Translations under genes and position numbers: made by a program
Part shown: positions 11,839-23,015 of the stretch, piece after piece
How the letters are laid out: the number at the start of each line of letters is the position of its first letter
Numbering within the stretch: the first letter of the stretch is position 1
Assembly: GCF_000003855.2 (NCBI RefSeq)
Contig: NW_003101644.1
Location: forward strand, 197,288-261,287
DNA length: 64,000 nucleotides
DNA from: Blastomyces gilchristii SLH14081
Lineage: Eukaryota; Ascomycota; Eurotiomycetes; Onygenales; Ajellomycetaceae
Direction: 5' to 3'
The notes under the pieces: generated by a model
Seen by the model: only the letters and a program-made list of their open reading frames with translations
What the model was told of the DNA's origin: nothing
The model's database searches: none

Positions 11839-12910
11839 ATTATTACTATTATTATTCTTTAATTATAAATGTATACAGTCAGAGACTATAACATCTATCT
11901 GAGAATCTTTAGATCTCAGAGTTTTTCCTATATCTATAGAGTTAACTATTATACATTTATCAATTTCAGATATGTAAAATCAGAAAATTTCAGCTCAGAA
12001 TATAAAAACTGTTTATAAATTACAGTATTTCAACATCTTCTGATACTTTGAAATCATTTAAAAATATCATGACAAAGAAAAAGAGAACATAGTCTTAAAG
12101 ATAGACACATTAAATAGATAGATAGAAAAGAACAGAAAGAAATAAGTATAGTAAAGAGAGATCTACAGAATAAGATTTCTGCAGTTTATATCTTAAGCTA
12201 TATACATATTTTAATACTCTATATAACTGACTACTGTCTCTGTTCTCTCAGATCTACTTCAGAGATTATCATTCTCTCTAAAGAGCTATCACTCATCTAG
12301 CTTCTATAACTAGCTTACTTATAAGTAAGATTCTCACTAAAAATAATATCAGAGCTACTTAATTCTAGTTAAGTCTTTAATCTTTCAGCTGTTAATCTCA
12401 GTATTTCAGTCTATTAATTGACTGTCACAGTCTTGCTTATATTAATCATCTATTAAGAGTGTCTAGATCTTGTCTCATCTAGATTCTTACTAGACCTGAG
12501 ATGTTCTAATCAGATAGTTTTTAAATATTGATTTCTCAGAAGTGAGTGTCTAGAGTGAGAGAGATGAGATCTGATCAGTTAAGCTTAATAATGATTTACT
12601 ATTCTACAGACACTCTAGATCTCAATCACTCTAGTACTGATCTAACTTAAAGTATCTGAGAAGCTGTTAACTCTAAGATCAGTGAGAATTAGTGTATGAG
12701 AATCTTCAGAGTGAATATCTTAAGCTTGATAATAATTCACTATAGTGCACTCAGAGGTCTCTGATACTCTTTTATAACTTAACAGTGAAAGCTGTGATTA
12801 AGATGACTCTTACAGAGTTTGAACCTGCTCTCTCTTAATATTCATTCCCCGGGGGGAAGGCCGCTAATTGAGACTTCAGAGTAGTGTAGTTAATTACTAC
12901 GTCACTGAGT
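11839..12910 (-). mobile_element. Composite retroposon S1: tRNA-like head, body, LINE tail
   Basis: 1,072-bp insertion in B1 with 13-bp TSDs cttcagatctaga at 11826-11838 and 12911-12923. Read on the minus strand it begins exactly with a tRNA-like sequence (12910-12805). A body of about 620 bp follows, which is shared with S2 but with no known element I recognise. It ends with about 310 bp of LINE 3' UTR and an (AAT)n tail. The order and the TSDs indicate a full-length LINE-mobilised, SINE-like element. Confidence 0.8.
12805..12910 (-). other. tRNA-like head of S1 (Pol III promoter-like)
   Basis: About 106 nt. The minus strand starts with an acceptor-like GACTCAG that pairs with GAGTC at the other end. 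An A-box-like tgacgtagtaattaac lies near the 5' end and a B-box-like ggttcaaactc near the 3' end. The length suggests an intron or a long variable arm. A GC hairpin (ttcccc/ggggaa, about 12844-12860) stands out in AT-rich surroundings. I could not assign an anticodon; a functional tRNA is unlikely. Confidence 0.6.
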
Positions 12911-15900
12911 CTTCAGATCTAGAAGCTAGTGTTCTCAGTTTATTCAACAGATATCTGTTATATTGAAAGGCATATCTTACTCTTATTATGAGAGAGTATC
13001 TGTCATTGAGTTCTGACTGCTGAGACAGTAGTGTATTGTAAAATAAAAGCAGCTTAAGAACTCAGATTATTATATCTATCATTCAGTGAGTTTACAGATA
13101 GTTATAAAGTACTTAGAATTCTTATAATCTGTAATTATCTTAAATTCAGAGACACTTCAGAGTTCAGAGTCTTATTCTTCTAAATAGTATACAATTATAA
13201 GAAGTTTCTTATTATAGATCTCATAGTTGTATTCAGCAGAGCTCAGTTTCTTAGATATGAAGATGTATAATTGTAAGATATTTTCATTATCATATTACAA
13301 TATAACTCTCTCTGTAACATAGTCAGAGAAGTCAGCTTCAACAACTATTTTATAATCAGAGTTAAATGTTATTAGTAGAGAAGTGTTAATGAATATCTTT
13401 TTCATCTATATAAATACAGCTTCAGTATCTGCTGACTACTGAAATACTGAGTTCTTTCTGATGAGTTCTGTAAGTAATCTCATGATATCTGAGAAGTTTT
13501 ATATAAATCACTGATAGAAGTTAGCAAATCTGATGAAGCTTCATACATCTTTCACAGTATATAGAGCTTCTCATTCAAGAATAGCAGAGACTTTCTCAGA
13601 ATTCATTTAAATCTTCTTATCAGCTTCTATGATAAAATCTAGATATTTAATACTCTTGACTTTGAAGTCATACTTGTCAATATCTATTGATAGTTTTACT
13701 TCTTGTAATTATTGTAATACTCTTCACATGTGTTCTTGATATTCTTTTTTAGACTTATCAGTGAAGATGAGAATGTCATCAAAATATACAGATATAAATT
13801 TATCAAGAAAATCTCAGAGTGCTTAGTTGATATACTTCTGAAATGTACTGAAGACATTGATCAGTTCAAAGAGTGTAACTATTTATTCAAAGAGATTATA
13901 ATATGTTTAAAATGCTGTAAGTCATTCATCTTCTTCAGTGATACAGATTTTATAAAACATGATAATAATATCTAGTTTTGTAAACTATTGAGCTTGTCTG
14001 ATGTGAGTTAGAGTTTCATTGATAAGAGATAAAGAATAGCAGTTCTTCTTAGTTAATCTGTTTAATTGTTGATAGTTTACACAGAATTGAAGTCCTTTAT
14101 CTGATTTCTTTGCAAAGAGAATAGAAGCTGCAGTGAAAGAGTTACTAATATATATAAATCTCTTATTTAACAGATCATTGAGTGTCTTCTGAAGAAGAAG
14201 AAGTTCATCTCAAGATATATTATAAAGAGAGTCTTATAATGACTTGAGATTCTTATTATTCTTCTTTTCTAACTTGATATTATGATCTACTTCTGAGCCT
14301 TGTAAGAGAAGTATATTTATAATATTATCTTGTCAGAAGATATCTAGGTATTCATGATATTATTGAGAGAGTTTTATATGAGAATCTGTTATTGTAGTAC
14401 AGGATAACTTCTCTAGAGCTTTCTTGATATCAGTCAGACTGATGAAATAGATTGTCACATGATTCTGCTATCAGTGATCTTTTCAGTGACTTTCTTTTCA
14501 GAGTATTTTATAGGTGTTGACAGAGATTCATGTCAGGTTCATAGTCTTATGAATATCATCTTCATGAACTCTATTATTGTTAGAAAATATTAAGCTTCTG
14601 TTTCAAGCATTTGATAAGATGTCTTATTTAGATAGTCAGATAAGTTCTAATATAAGATTATAATTGAGATTATCAACTTCATATACATCAGCATCTTCAT
14701 GTTAATATTCTTTAATATCTATGTTCAACTTTATCATGTAACAGATACAAACATCTTTTAAGTCATCAAATTCTGCAAGAAGTCAGAGTTTTAATAACAG
14801 AATTCACTGAAGATTGTAATATCTTACAACTGAAGATTTAATCATTGTATAATAATATAGACTGCTGTCTATCATGGCTTTTATATTATACATATTATCA
14901 ATCACAGTAGATACAAGAATTACATTCATTGTCATTTTCTCTTCAAATCATTGTCATTCAACCTCTTCAAGCTTCTGTTTGTAAATTTGAACAGAAGTTA
15001 ATCTTTTCTCTGTTTCATTAGAGTATTCTCATAGTTATCTTCTGAATCTTTCTTCAATACAATGTGATTGATGCAGACAGATGTTGATTCATTCTTTAAG
15101 TGAGGAGACATATAGACTGATCAGCAGTTGAAAGTAATGTGTTCTGATCAGTTACAGTTGATGCATACTTCTTATTGACATTAATCAGTGACTTTTTCAG
15201 AAGTGATCTTAGAAACTCAGAAGTCTGTTCAGACAGCAGAGACTCTTGCTTATGCATAGACATTCAAGTCTACTCAGTTCATGACATCTGTGTCATTGTT
15301 ATTATTTCTCAGTGCAGATATATAAGTGACTGAGATGTGATATCTTCTGTTACTATTCTGTATACTCTTGAGCTTGATAAGACAGTCATTCAATGTCTGA
15401 AGTTGTACACAGAAACCTTCATAAGTCTGATCTTTATCTACACTTATAAGAGTCTGTAAGAGTTCAAAAGTTAATGTCTTCTTGAGTATACTAATCTTCA
15501 TTTGATTCTTTCAAGATTGATCATCTACTTCTAGAATCTTGCTGTTGAAGTCAGAGATAAATATTGTGAGAGAAGTGTTTCTCTATCAGATACTCTGTAA
15601 TCAATCTAATACTTTCTATTGCATAGCAGTGTCTCAGAACAGAATATCAAGATATTTAATAATATTATCAGATATTCACAACACTGGTTCATATACTTCT
15701 ATTCATAGATGAAACTTCTGTTTCATATATTTCTTCAATTATTCATTGATATATTAATCTTGATTGATTAGTAAACTGATAACATCTTCATCTACACTCA
15801 GTTTCATAAGCATTTTCATTCTTTATGATGAGTAGAGAGTGAGATCAGAAGTATTGAAATATACAGAAGTATCTAAGTGTTCTTTCAGCACTTTTGTATT

Positions 15901-16529
15901 CAATTCTGTAGATGTTGAAATTGTATGAGTTTCTTATTAAGATAATTGTTGAATCTCTTCATATTAACATTGTTAAGTTGCATGCATATCAGCTATTTAT
16001 TATTATTGCAATTTCAACATTGCTCAGAGTCACTGTGACACTGCATTTATACTCATATTCAAGAGTTCTTTCATATTATCATTAGACATGATTATATCAA
16101 TCATCAGATATATAATTATATGAATATCTCATACATCTGTGCCAGAACTAGACTGACCGTGTGACCGTGTCTGAGACCAGAATCAAACTTTACAGTTATC
16201 ATATTGTCTAAAAGCATTACTTCTGATCATGATTTGTATTCATCACATTAATTTCAAATCATGTTATTTCAAATATTAAAGATCTCAGATTCACTTTTCA
16301 AATAAAAATCTAGTCTCAGATAAAGAATATATTTGAATTCTTAGTCATATTTTCATTCTGATCTCATTATTGAGAATGGTATTAAATAAGATTATGAAAT
16401 CACTTCTCATTTATATAATATCATAACATAGGGCTCATTTGTTGAAAATTCAACAGAGAGTGTTATTAAATATTATTACTTTTCTAAACACAGATCATAA
16501 TTTATATAATTTTAATTATGAAAAAAATA

Positions 16530-16660
16530 TAAATATAAAAAAAAATAAAAACAAAAACAAACAAAACAAGAAAAAATCAGAATGAAAAAAAAAAGAGAAA
16601 GAAAAAAAAAAAGAAAAGAAAAAGAAAAAAACAAAAAATAAAAATAAAAAAAATCAAGAT
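16530..16660 (+). repeat. A-rich purine tract in hAT-L1
   Basis: About 130 bases of A-runs broken by single T, C or G on the plus strand. The counterpart in hAT-L2 is 42695-42880. It produces spurious Phe-rich open frames on the minus strand. Confidence 0.85.
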
Positions 16661-16799
16661 CACAGAGTCACAGTATTCTTAAAATACTCACTCTTCAGAG
16701 TCTTCATAATATTCATCACTAACTGTGTATTTCTCACAGTGAGAGTAATATGACTGTGATAAGTCATTGTCTTAATATTATCTAATAAATAATCAGTAT

Positions 16800-17030
16800 A
16801 TATCTGTATAAATGTGAATATTTAGAAAATATACACTTAAAAAGTGTGGTCAGGGTGAACTCTGCTGTCACTTGAATAATATTAAGAATAGAATGCTGAA
16901 ATCAATGATTTCTCTCATCAATTTTACAGACAAGATGTATGAAGATAATCTTGAGAAATATAAGATTCTCTGACTTCTGATAAAAACAGATCTCATGAAG
17001 AGACTCTATTTTCATAATATCAGAGACTGA
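16800..17030 (-). pseudogene. Minus-strand coding-like fragment in hAT-L1
   Basis: The minus strand has a nearly open stretch reading KIESLHEIHFYQKSENLIF. Its L2 counterpart is fully open at 43243-43007 (78 residues). It faces away from the transposase. A second minus-strand frame shared by both copies is at 17620-17429 (44380-44192 in L2). Together they may be exons of a further gene, but no family is recognised. Confidence 0.3.
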
Positions 17031-17754
17031 GTATTATTAAAAAGTGTTACTTTCATACAATATATATACACTTACTGCAATAATTCACTCTCTATGTATG
17101 TGACTGAGAGTTACAGCTTTCTCACATCACACAGCTCTTTCTGAAATGCTGACACTGATTTACAACTTATACAGTCTCTCAGTTCAGCATGCACTATGTA
17201 TATACAGCTCTGTATACTGAGACTGTGTTAGTCATTATAGCCTGATGTAGTACTCACTTTTCACAGGCCATGTTTTATTTAAGAGAGAGAGAGAAAGATG
17301 CAACTATAATTTTATTAAGAAGAAATGAATAATTAGTAATATTGAATATAATTTAATTCTTCTGTATTTAAAATTTGATTAGTCTATACTCTTCAATTTG
17401 AGAATTTCTAAGAGTGTTTCAATAGTTTTCATATCAGCTTGAACTTAGTAATGAGTTGAAGAAGAAGAGAAAAGAGAAAAGAAAGAAATAAGAATAACTT
17501 ATCTTTATAATATAAAAACAGAGAATCACTGTAATTATTCTCTCTAGTAACAAAGATCTGTTTTCTACATGTATTTCTTATATAGATTATATAATAACTG
17601 TATACAAAGAATATCAACACTGTATGTATTGAATGAAGATAATGTTACTATATAACACTGTAGCTGTTTTCATATATCTCTGAAAGCTATTAATATTTTC
17701 TTTGTCTCTTTATATTTAATAAGTCAGTAATATATTTCAATACACTCTCTCTTT

Positions 17755-17811
17755 TATCATTATTATTATTATTATTATCATCATTATCATTATTATCATT
17801 ATCATCATTAC

Positions 17812-17859
<48 letters not shown>

Positions 17860-17895
17860 CATCATCATCATTATTATCATTATTATTATATTATT
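17755..17895 (+). repeat. (ATT/ATC)n microsatellite in hAT-L1
   Basis: About 140 bases of trinucleotide repeat. It generates an Ile/Met-only open frame on the minus strand, which is not a gene. The counterpart in hAT-L2 is 52793-52900. Confidence 0.95.
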
Positions 17896-18009
17896 TCTGA
17901 CTGTCTCTTCTGCCTTCATCTCTCTTCAACACTCACTGAAATTAATCATGTTATTTCTCTTCAAATATTCTGTGATTCTGTGAACTATCAAGGCGCGTGA
18001 GTACTGTCA

Positions 18010-18770
18010 CAGATTGAAGAAAGAGAAGAAGAAGATGTTCAAGTGAGAGAAGATAGATTATAAGACATATTATAATATCTTAAAGAGACTCTGTAAGAGA
18101 GTAAAATGATAATGATTTTAAGTAACACTTCTGATAGATTTAGACTGAACTAAGTATAGAAATAATGCAGATGATACTATCTGTGAGAGAGTGAAGAAGA
18201 AGATAGTGAAGAGTCTTATACAGTAGTGATAAGATCAGAAGAAGTTCTGAGAATAATTTAAGTTCAAGATAAAGAGAGAAAGAGAGAAGAAGAGTGTTAC
18301 TGTAAATAAGTAGTAGTAGAAGAAGATTAAGAAGATATTAAAGTAGAAGACAAAGAAGTCAAAACTGATAAGTTTTTTATTTATTAAGAGATAACAATTT
18401 TTAATAACAGTTCTATTCTCTAATTGATTAGTAGAAGCTGACAGAGAAGAAGAGAATTGAGACCTTGTTCAGATCTTGAATACACTTCATAATTCAGAAT
18501 ATTAAGAAGATAGCTCTGCTCTCTGAGCATGTCAATCTGCTTACTGCTGAGATAGAACCTGAGACAGCAGATCAGAAAATGCAGAATTTTGAGATACAGA
18601 TTAATCTAGCTAAGAAGAAGCAGTGAGAACTCTTCTCTGAGAAGACAGCAGAGAGAGATTTTAAGATAATTATCATCTCAGATAAGAAGAAGAAGAAGAA
18701 GAAGAAGAATAAGAAGTGAATTATAAAGAATAATAAAAAGAATGAGAAAGAGAAGAAGTAGAAAAAGTTT
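18010..18770 (+). pseudogene. Lys-rich second gene of hAT-L1, unknown function
   Basis: A plus-strand stretch translates to a strongly basic, Lys/Arg/Glu-rich protein (KEKEK-like repeats, ending in a run of Lys codons at about 18685-18715). A probable intron with a T-rich, AT-rich core lies at about 18368-18420. It is present in both hAT copies upstream of the transposase. I do not recognise the family. It could be a DNA-binding accessory protein, or the N-terminal part of the transposase gene. Confidence 0.45.
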
Positions 18771-18872
18771 TTTTCTTTTTATATTAATTAGTATAAGTTC
18801 ATAATTATTAATAATTAAAATTGATTTTAAGTTTTTAAAAATTATTATACAAGTTGTAATCAAGTCAGGAAT

Positions 18873-18894
18873 AATATATATATATATATATATT
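18873..18894 (+). repeat. (TA)n microsatellite in hAT-L1
   Basis: About ten TA units; longer at the matching place in hAT-L2 (53889-53911). Confidence 0.9.
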
Positions 18895-18899
18895 TAACT

Positions 18900-21800
18900 A
18901 TCATGATTTACAAATCACTATAATATATAAGTATCAACATTTTTTCAACATTGATATTCACAATATTAATATATTTTTAATGATATTATCTGATAATGTA
19001 ATTTGATAATACTCTCTTTTATAATATTAATATATTTCAAGAAATATGACAGAGATTAATCAAGATTGTTTATTTACTTTTATACATTGATGATATTCAA
19101 TCTGAGTTAGTACTAAAATTATAACTAAGCTAAGAAACAAGATTATTTTCTCTTATATTAATTCTTCTTACACACATCAGTGATCAGTTATTGAAAATAA
19201 ATTATTATCTTTCTTAAATTATTATCATATCTTCTGAATTCACTTCTTTCACTTCTTTTACTTCTATTGAAGATTTATAAACTCTTCAAAAAATCACTGT
19301 GAATTACAAAGTCTATATTATTTATAATTCAACACAGAATACTCTCTTTTAATTATAATAAATAATCACTTCATTCTTCATATCTGATTTCAAATCATGA
19401 AATTTATGAAAAGCTCAACACAAATATTGAGATAAACTATGAAATAATTATCAATAGATTGTATTATAGATTATTGAAGAGTCATCTCTCTGCTACAAAC
19501 ACTGTAACTTTATTTAGAAATATTCATCATAAACTGATTATAGTTCTGAAGAAATTTCCTGACATCTAAAGTCATCAGAATGCAGATAATAAAAGAAAAA
19601 TAATCAGAAAATTACTACTGAGCTGATAAGTTACTCTATCAGATAATGATTTTTAATAATACTAACTTTCTAATTTGAAGAAAATCATGTGAAAATAATT
19701 ATGTATTAGTACTCTGATTTCATAACTCTCATCTGATAACTTCTGTGAATAATTACTTTGTATATGTATATCTCTGAATCTTTCTCTTTGATCAATTAAA
19801 AACTCTGAATTATGAACACTTCTTCAAATGCTTAATTCAAATCTTCATATTTCATATCAGTTCTGTCTTCAGTTCAACCTTGAGACACACTACAAAGTGA
19901 ATATATAACATCTAGAATCAGAGTTGAAGAATTATTAAAGAGTGTCTCTCACAGTGAATGCATGAACTAGTATAAGTAATCTTGCATTTATAAGAGTTAC
20001 ATATTATTACATTGATGAGAACTGAACTTATCAAGAGACATTAATTGAATTTGAATTATTGATCAGTAGTCATTAGACTGACCATGTGACCGTGTCTGAA
20101 ACCAGGACCAGATTTTTTGATAGTTTCATTACCAATTCGACTGATCCCATTACACGGTTTTAACATTAGATAGTAGTCTCATACTGTCTCAGTGAGACTT
20201 ACTGTCTACTCTTGTCACATTTTTCAAATGAGATCATGATTTTCACTTCTCAATTTAAATTATTTTTATTGCTTTAAATGACTTTAAATCTCATTTGAGT
20301 GTTACCAAAAAGTGTTACTTTTTAAAAATTAAAAATAGTCTAAAAAAAACCTTAAAATGTCTAAAAATAGTAACTTTATATCAAGAATGGGACTAAATGA
20401 GACCAAATAAAACCACTTTCTCATTTTTTTCAAGTTATGGTTTCATTTCAAGATCTGATATATAGTCACTTTGCATGTTTTTTTAATAGCTAGTCCCAGC
20501 GGGATTCACGCCAAGAAATGTATGAAACCAGATCAAATGAGATTAAACATGAAATTCATGATTCTGGCGGCCAGTCTAGTAGTCATACTGAGAATTATAT
20601 AACAGAGATATTAATGACTGTAATTAAAAATAACTATTAAGATATTAGTCTCAGTCATTTTACAATTACAACTGATAATACTGTGAATAACTACACTATA
20701 ATGAAGAGCTTGAAGCAAAAATTGACTTTGTATTTCTGAAATAATAAACAAGGTCATATTCTCTACATTGCTCATGTGATTCAACTTGTGATATAAACAC
20801 TGATAAAGAATCTTAACATTGAGATGAAGAATAATGAGATGACTGATTCTTGAAATGAGAATAAGATGAAAGTGATTACTTAAGTAACTTTTACATTTAC
20901 TTTGTAAAAGATAATGCTTTTTAATAATACTTTTTAATATTGTTTTTTGATAATGCTTTTTAATAATGCTACTGTTAATTTTGAATAGATTGACTAATAA
21001 TTTAAATATCATAGATTTAAAACATTGCTAGTGTGATTTGTATCTTCTCTAAATAATAATAATAATTTCATGATATTCAATAAATAAACAAATCAGTCAT
21101 ATCACTGAATATGATACAGAATATTAGAATATAATAAAGTTCAACATATAAGATAGCTATTCAGACTCTTCAATTATATCAGATGATTGATCATTGAGTA
21201 CAATGCTCTGATTGAAAAAAGATTCAAATATTAAAACTTTCTAATATGAAGTGAACTCAGTTGAAATATGTGATTGATTTACTGTTTCAGTTTTATAAGA
21301 TAATAAAGACAGTTTTAATCACTTATACATCAATGCTGCAGTCAGTCTGATAAGTGTATAACAGTTTATTTACTCATCTTGAGAAGTAGTTAAATCACTT
21401 AAAAAGAAATTCAGTCTGAGATAATGCTATAGTGCAGGCTATTATTACTATAAGAAGTAAACTGGTATATTACTACAGCAAAACTGAACAATCTTTTACA
21501 GAGTACTATGCTATAGCAGCTCTACTAGATCTCTTCTATTAAGTTAATATCTACACTTCTCAAGATTGAACAGAGAAGAAATGAGACTTATATAATAAAT
21601 TAGTCTGAGACTACTACAATATCAACTATCAGAGATTTGAATAAGCAGATGTTTAAGATATGAAGACAGTGAAATACAATTCTCTAGTAAGTAATGATCT
21701 TTGATAATACTTCATATTACATAGAACTATAATACTAACTTTGAAACAGAACTTATATATATTGATTACAACTGAAAATCAGACAAAACTACATACTTAT

Positions 21801-22150
21801 AAAACTGAATTTGACTGCTATCTTCAACATAATCTGACAAATTTACACACTAAATCAATTCTAGAGTTATGAAAAATTATTAAGAGTATATATTCAACTG
21901 TTGCACTGATAATATATAATATTCTGACAATTTCATTAGCAGAGATGAAAATGAAGTGAAAGTTCAACTCAACTCAAGATATTTATCACTATCACTGAGA
22001 ACAATTATAAGAAGAAACAATCAAGAAACTTATAATTATAAAACATAAAATTATCAGACAGTTTAATACCTCTGATCACAGTATATCAGAGAAGTATAGT
22101 TTTCATGAAAAAGTGAAGAATAAACTTGTATAAGAATGTATTTAGTTGTT
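18900..22150 (+). pseudogene. hAT transposase remnant of hAT-L1
   Basis: The plus strand shows hAT landmarks. At about 20680-20810 is the mid-domain block NNYTIMKSL...GHILYIAHVIQLV, corresponding to the family His/Cys block before the insertion domain. At about 21470-21600 is YYSKTEQSFTEYYAIAALLD followed by a DYYNINYQRFE stretch, the conserved region upstream of the C-terminal dimerisation domain. MITE M3 splits it and stops are frequent. The N-terminal BED finger was not identified. Confidence 0.75.
20074..20578 (+). mobile_element. hAT-derived MITE, copy M3
   Basis: 505-bp family member inside the transposase region of hAT-L1. Perfect TSDs gtagtcat occur at 20066-20073 and 20579-20586. 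The same locus in hAT-L2 (near 55085) is uninterrupted and serves as an empty site. Confidence 0.93.
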
Positions 22151-22699
22151 TCATGAGTGTTATCAATAATTATTATCAAATTCTGATTATATAAGCAATC
22201 ACTGAATGAACTGAATGAGACTGATTTTAATCTTCAGTCTCAGTCTCATTCTGATTTTGAAAGAATGATCATCTTTCACAGTTTATTCTGAGAAATTACT
22301 CTCATTTCACTGTTCTTGAATTAAATCTGGTCATTTTTCATATCATTTCTCTCAGAAATGATTCATTTTCAGATTTTTTTAAGGCTTGGTCCTGATGAGA
22401 CTCATGCCAAGAAATGTATGAGATCAGATCAAATGAAACCAAATGTGAAATTCATGATCCCGCCGGTCAGTCTAGTCAGAACTCTCAGATCTTTCACTGA
22501 CATTCTCTTTGTAAGATCTTGCTCTCTTCATAAGATCTTGTTACAAAGTCAGAGTGACTGGTAAGTAAGCTTCTATTTAGAGACTCAGTGTTCACTTAAC
22601 TGATTGACTGTTTCTCTATTTCTTACATGTCATTACACATTCAGATATTTTCTCAATGAATAATCATTTCTAATAAGAAGGTGATGAATATTTTTCAAG

Positions 22700-22981
22700 T
22701 GTAAGAGGTCTATACTGAATAGATTGGTATAATATATAGATCTTATAATACAAAGTGAAAAATATTAAAGAAGAAAAAGAAAGAGAAAGTGTGAGAATCA
22801 GTAATTGAAGTGAATATTTATATGTATACACAGTGTGTACGCGGTGGAGCTTTAAGACAGAAGAATAGAAATTCCATGAGTTTTTCAGCTGAGAATTAGT
22901 GACTGAGAATCGGAGCTTTCGGCGGAATCTGTGAAGTGTAATGGAATAGTCTATATGATTGATCGGGCGCAGCCCGTCACA
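22700..22981 (-). repeat. B1 5' LTR
   Basis: 282 bp, starting TGTAAGAGG and ending CCCGTCACA. It directly abuts the TSD agtct and the 29-bp remainder of the B2 LTR, so two LTR ends appear in tandem near 22960-23015. Confidence 0.92.
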
Positions 22982-23015
22982 AGTCTATATAATTGATTGA
23001 GTATAGCCTGTCACA

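Larger units (their letters stand above)
10182..16140 (-). pseudogene. B1 gag-pol remnant
   Basis: Minus-strand coding ruin. gag would start at about 16089 (ATG of MSNN-type start) and include the fragment at 15501-15274. The protease region is near 14900-14700 and RT to RNase H at about 14450-12930. Integrase lies about 11700-10500 and includes the C-terminal fragment 10601-10404. A chromodomain-like stretch is at about 10400-10240. Frames carry many TGA codons at former Trp and Arg positions. Composite S1 interrupts it at 11839-12910, and a local 12-bp tandem expansion sits at 11705-11752. Confidence 0.8.
16149..22474 (+). mobile_element. hAT DNA transposon, copy hAT-L1
   Basis: About 5.8 kb once MITE M3 is removed. 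TIRs TAGACTGACCG and (inverted) TAGACTGACC, with TSDs gccagaac (16141-16148) and gtcagaac (22475-22482), one transition apart. It interrupts B1. From left to right: an A-rich tract, minus-strand fragments, an (ATT)n microsatellite, a Lys-rich gene remnant and a plus-strand transposase remnant. Confidence 0.93.
9900..22981 (-). mobile_element. Ty3/gypsy chromodomain element B1, inserted in the LTR of B2
   Basis: Minus-strand copy with LTRs 9900-10181 and 22700-22981, both 282 bp. TSD AGTCT occurs at 9895-9899 and 22982-22986, within the B2 3' LTR. The internal region carries chromodomain, integrase, RNase H, RT, protease and gag (left to right, minus strand). It is interrupted by composite retroposon S1 and hAT-L1. 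After hAT-L1 the 5' leader resumes at 22475 and joins the 5' LTR. Confidence 0.92.

Noticed and set aside
17737..17919. Ile/Met-run open frame on the minus strand
   Set aside because: Produced by the (ATT/ATC)n microsatellite; no real protein composition.
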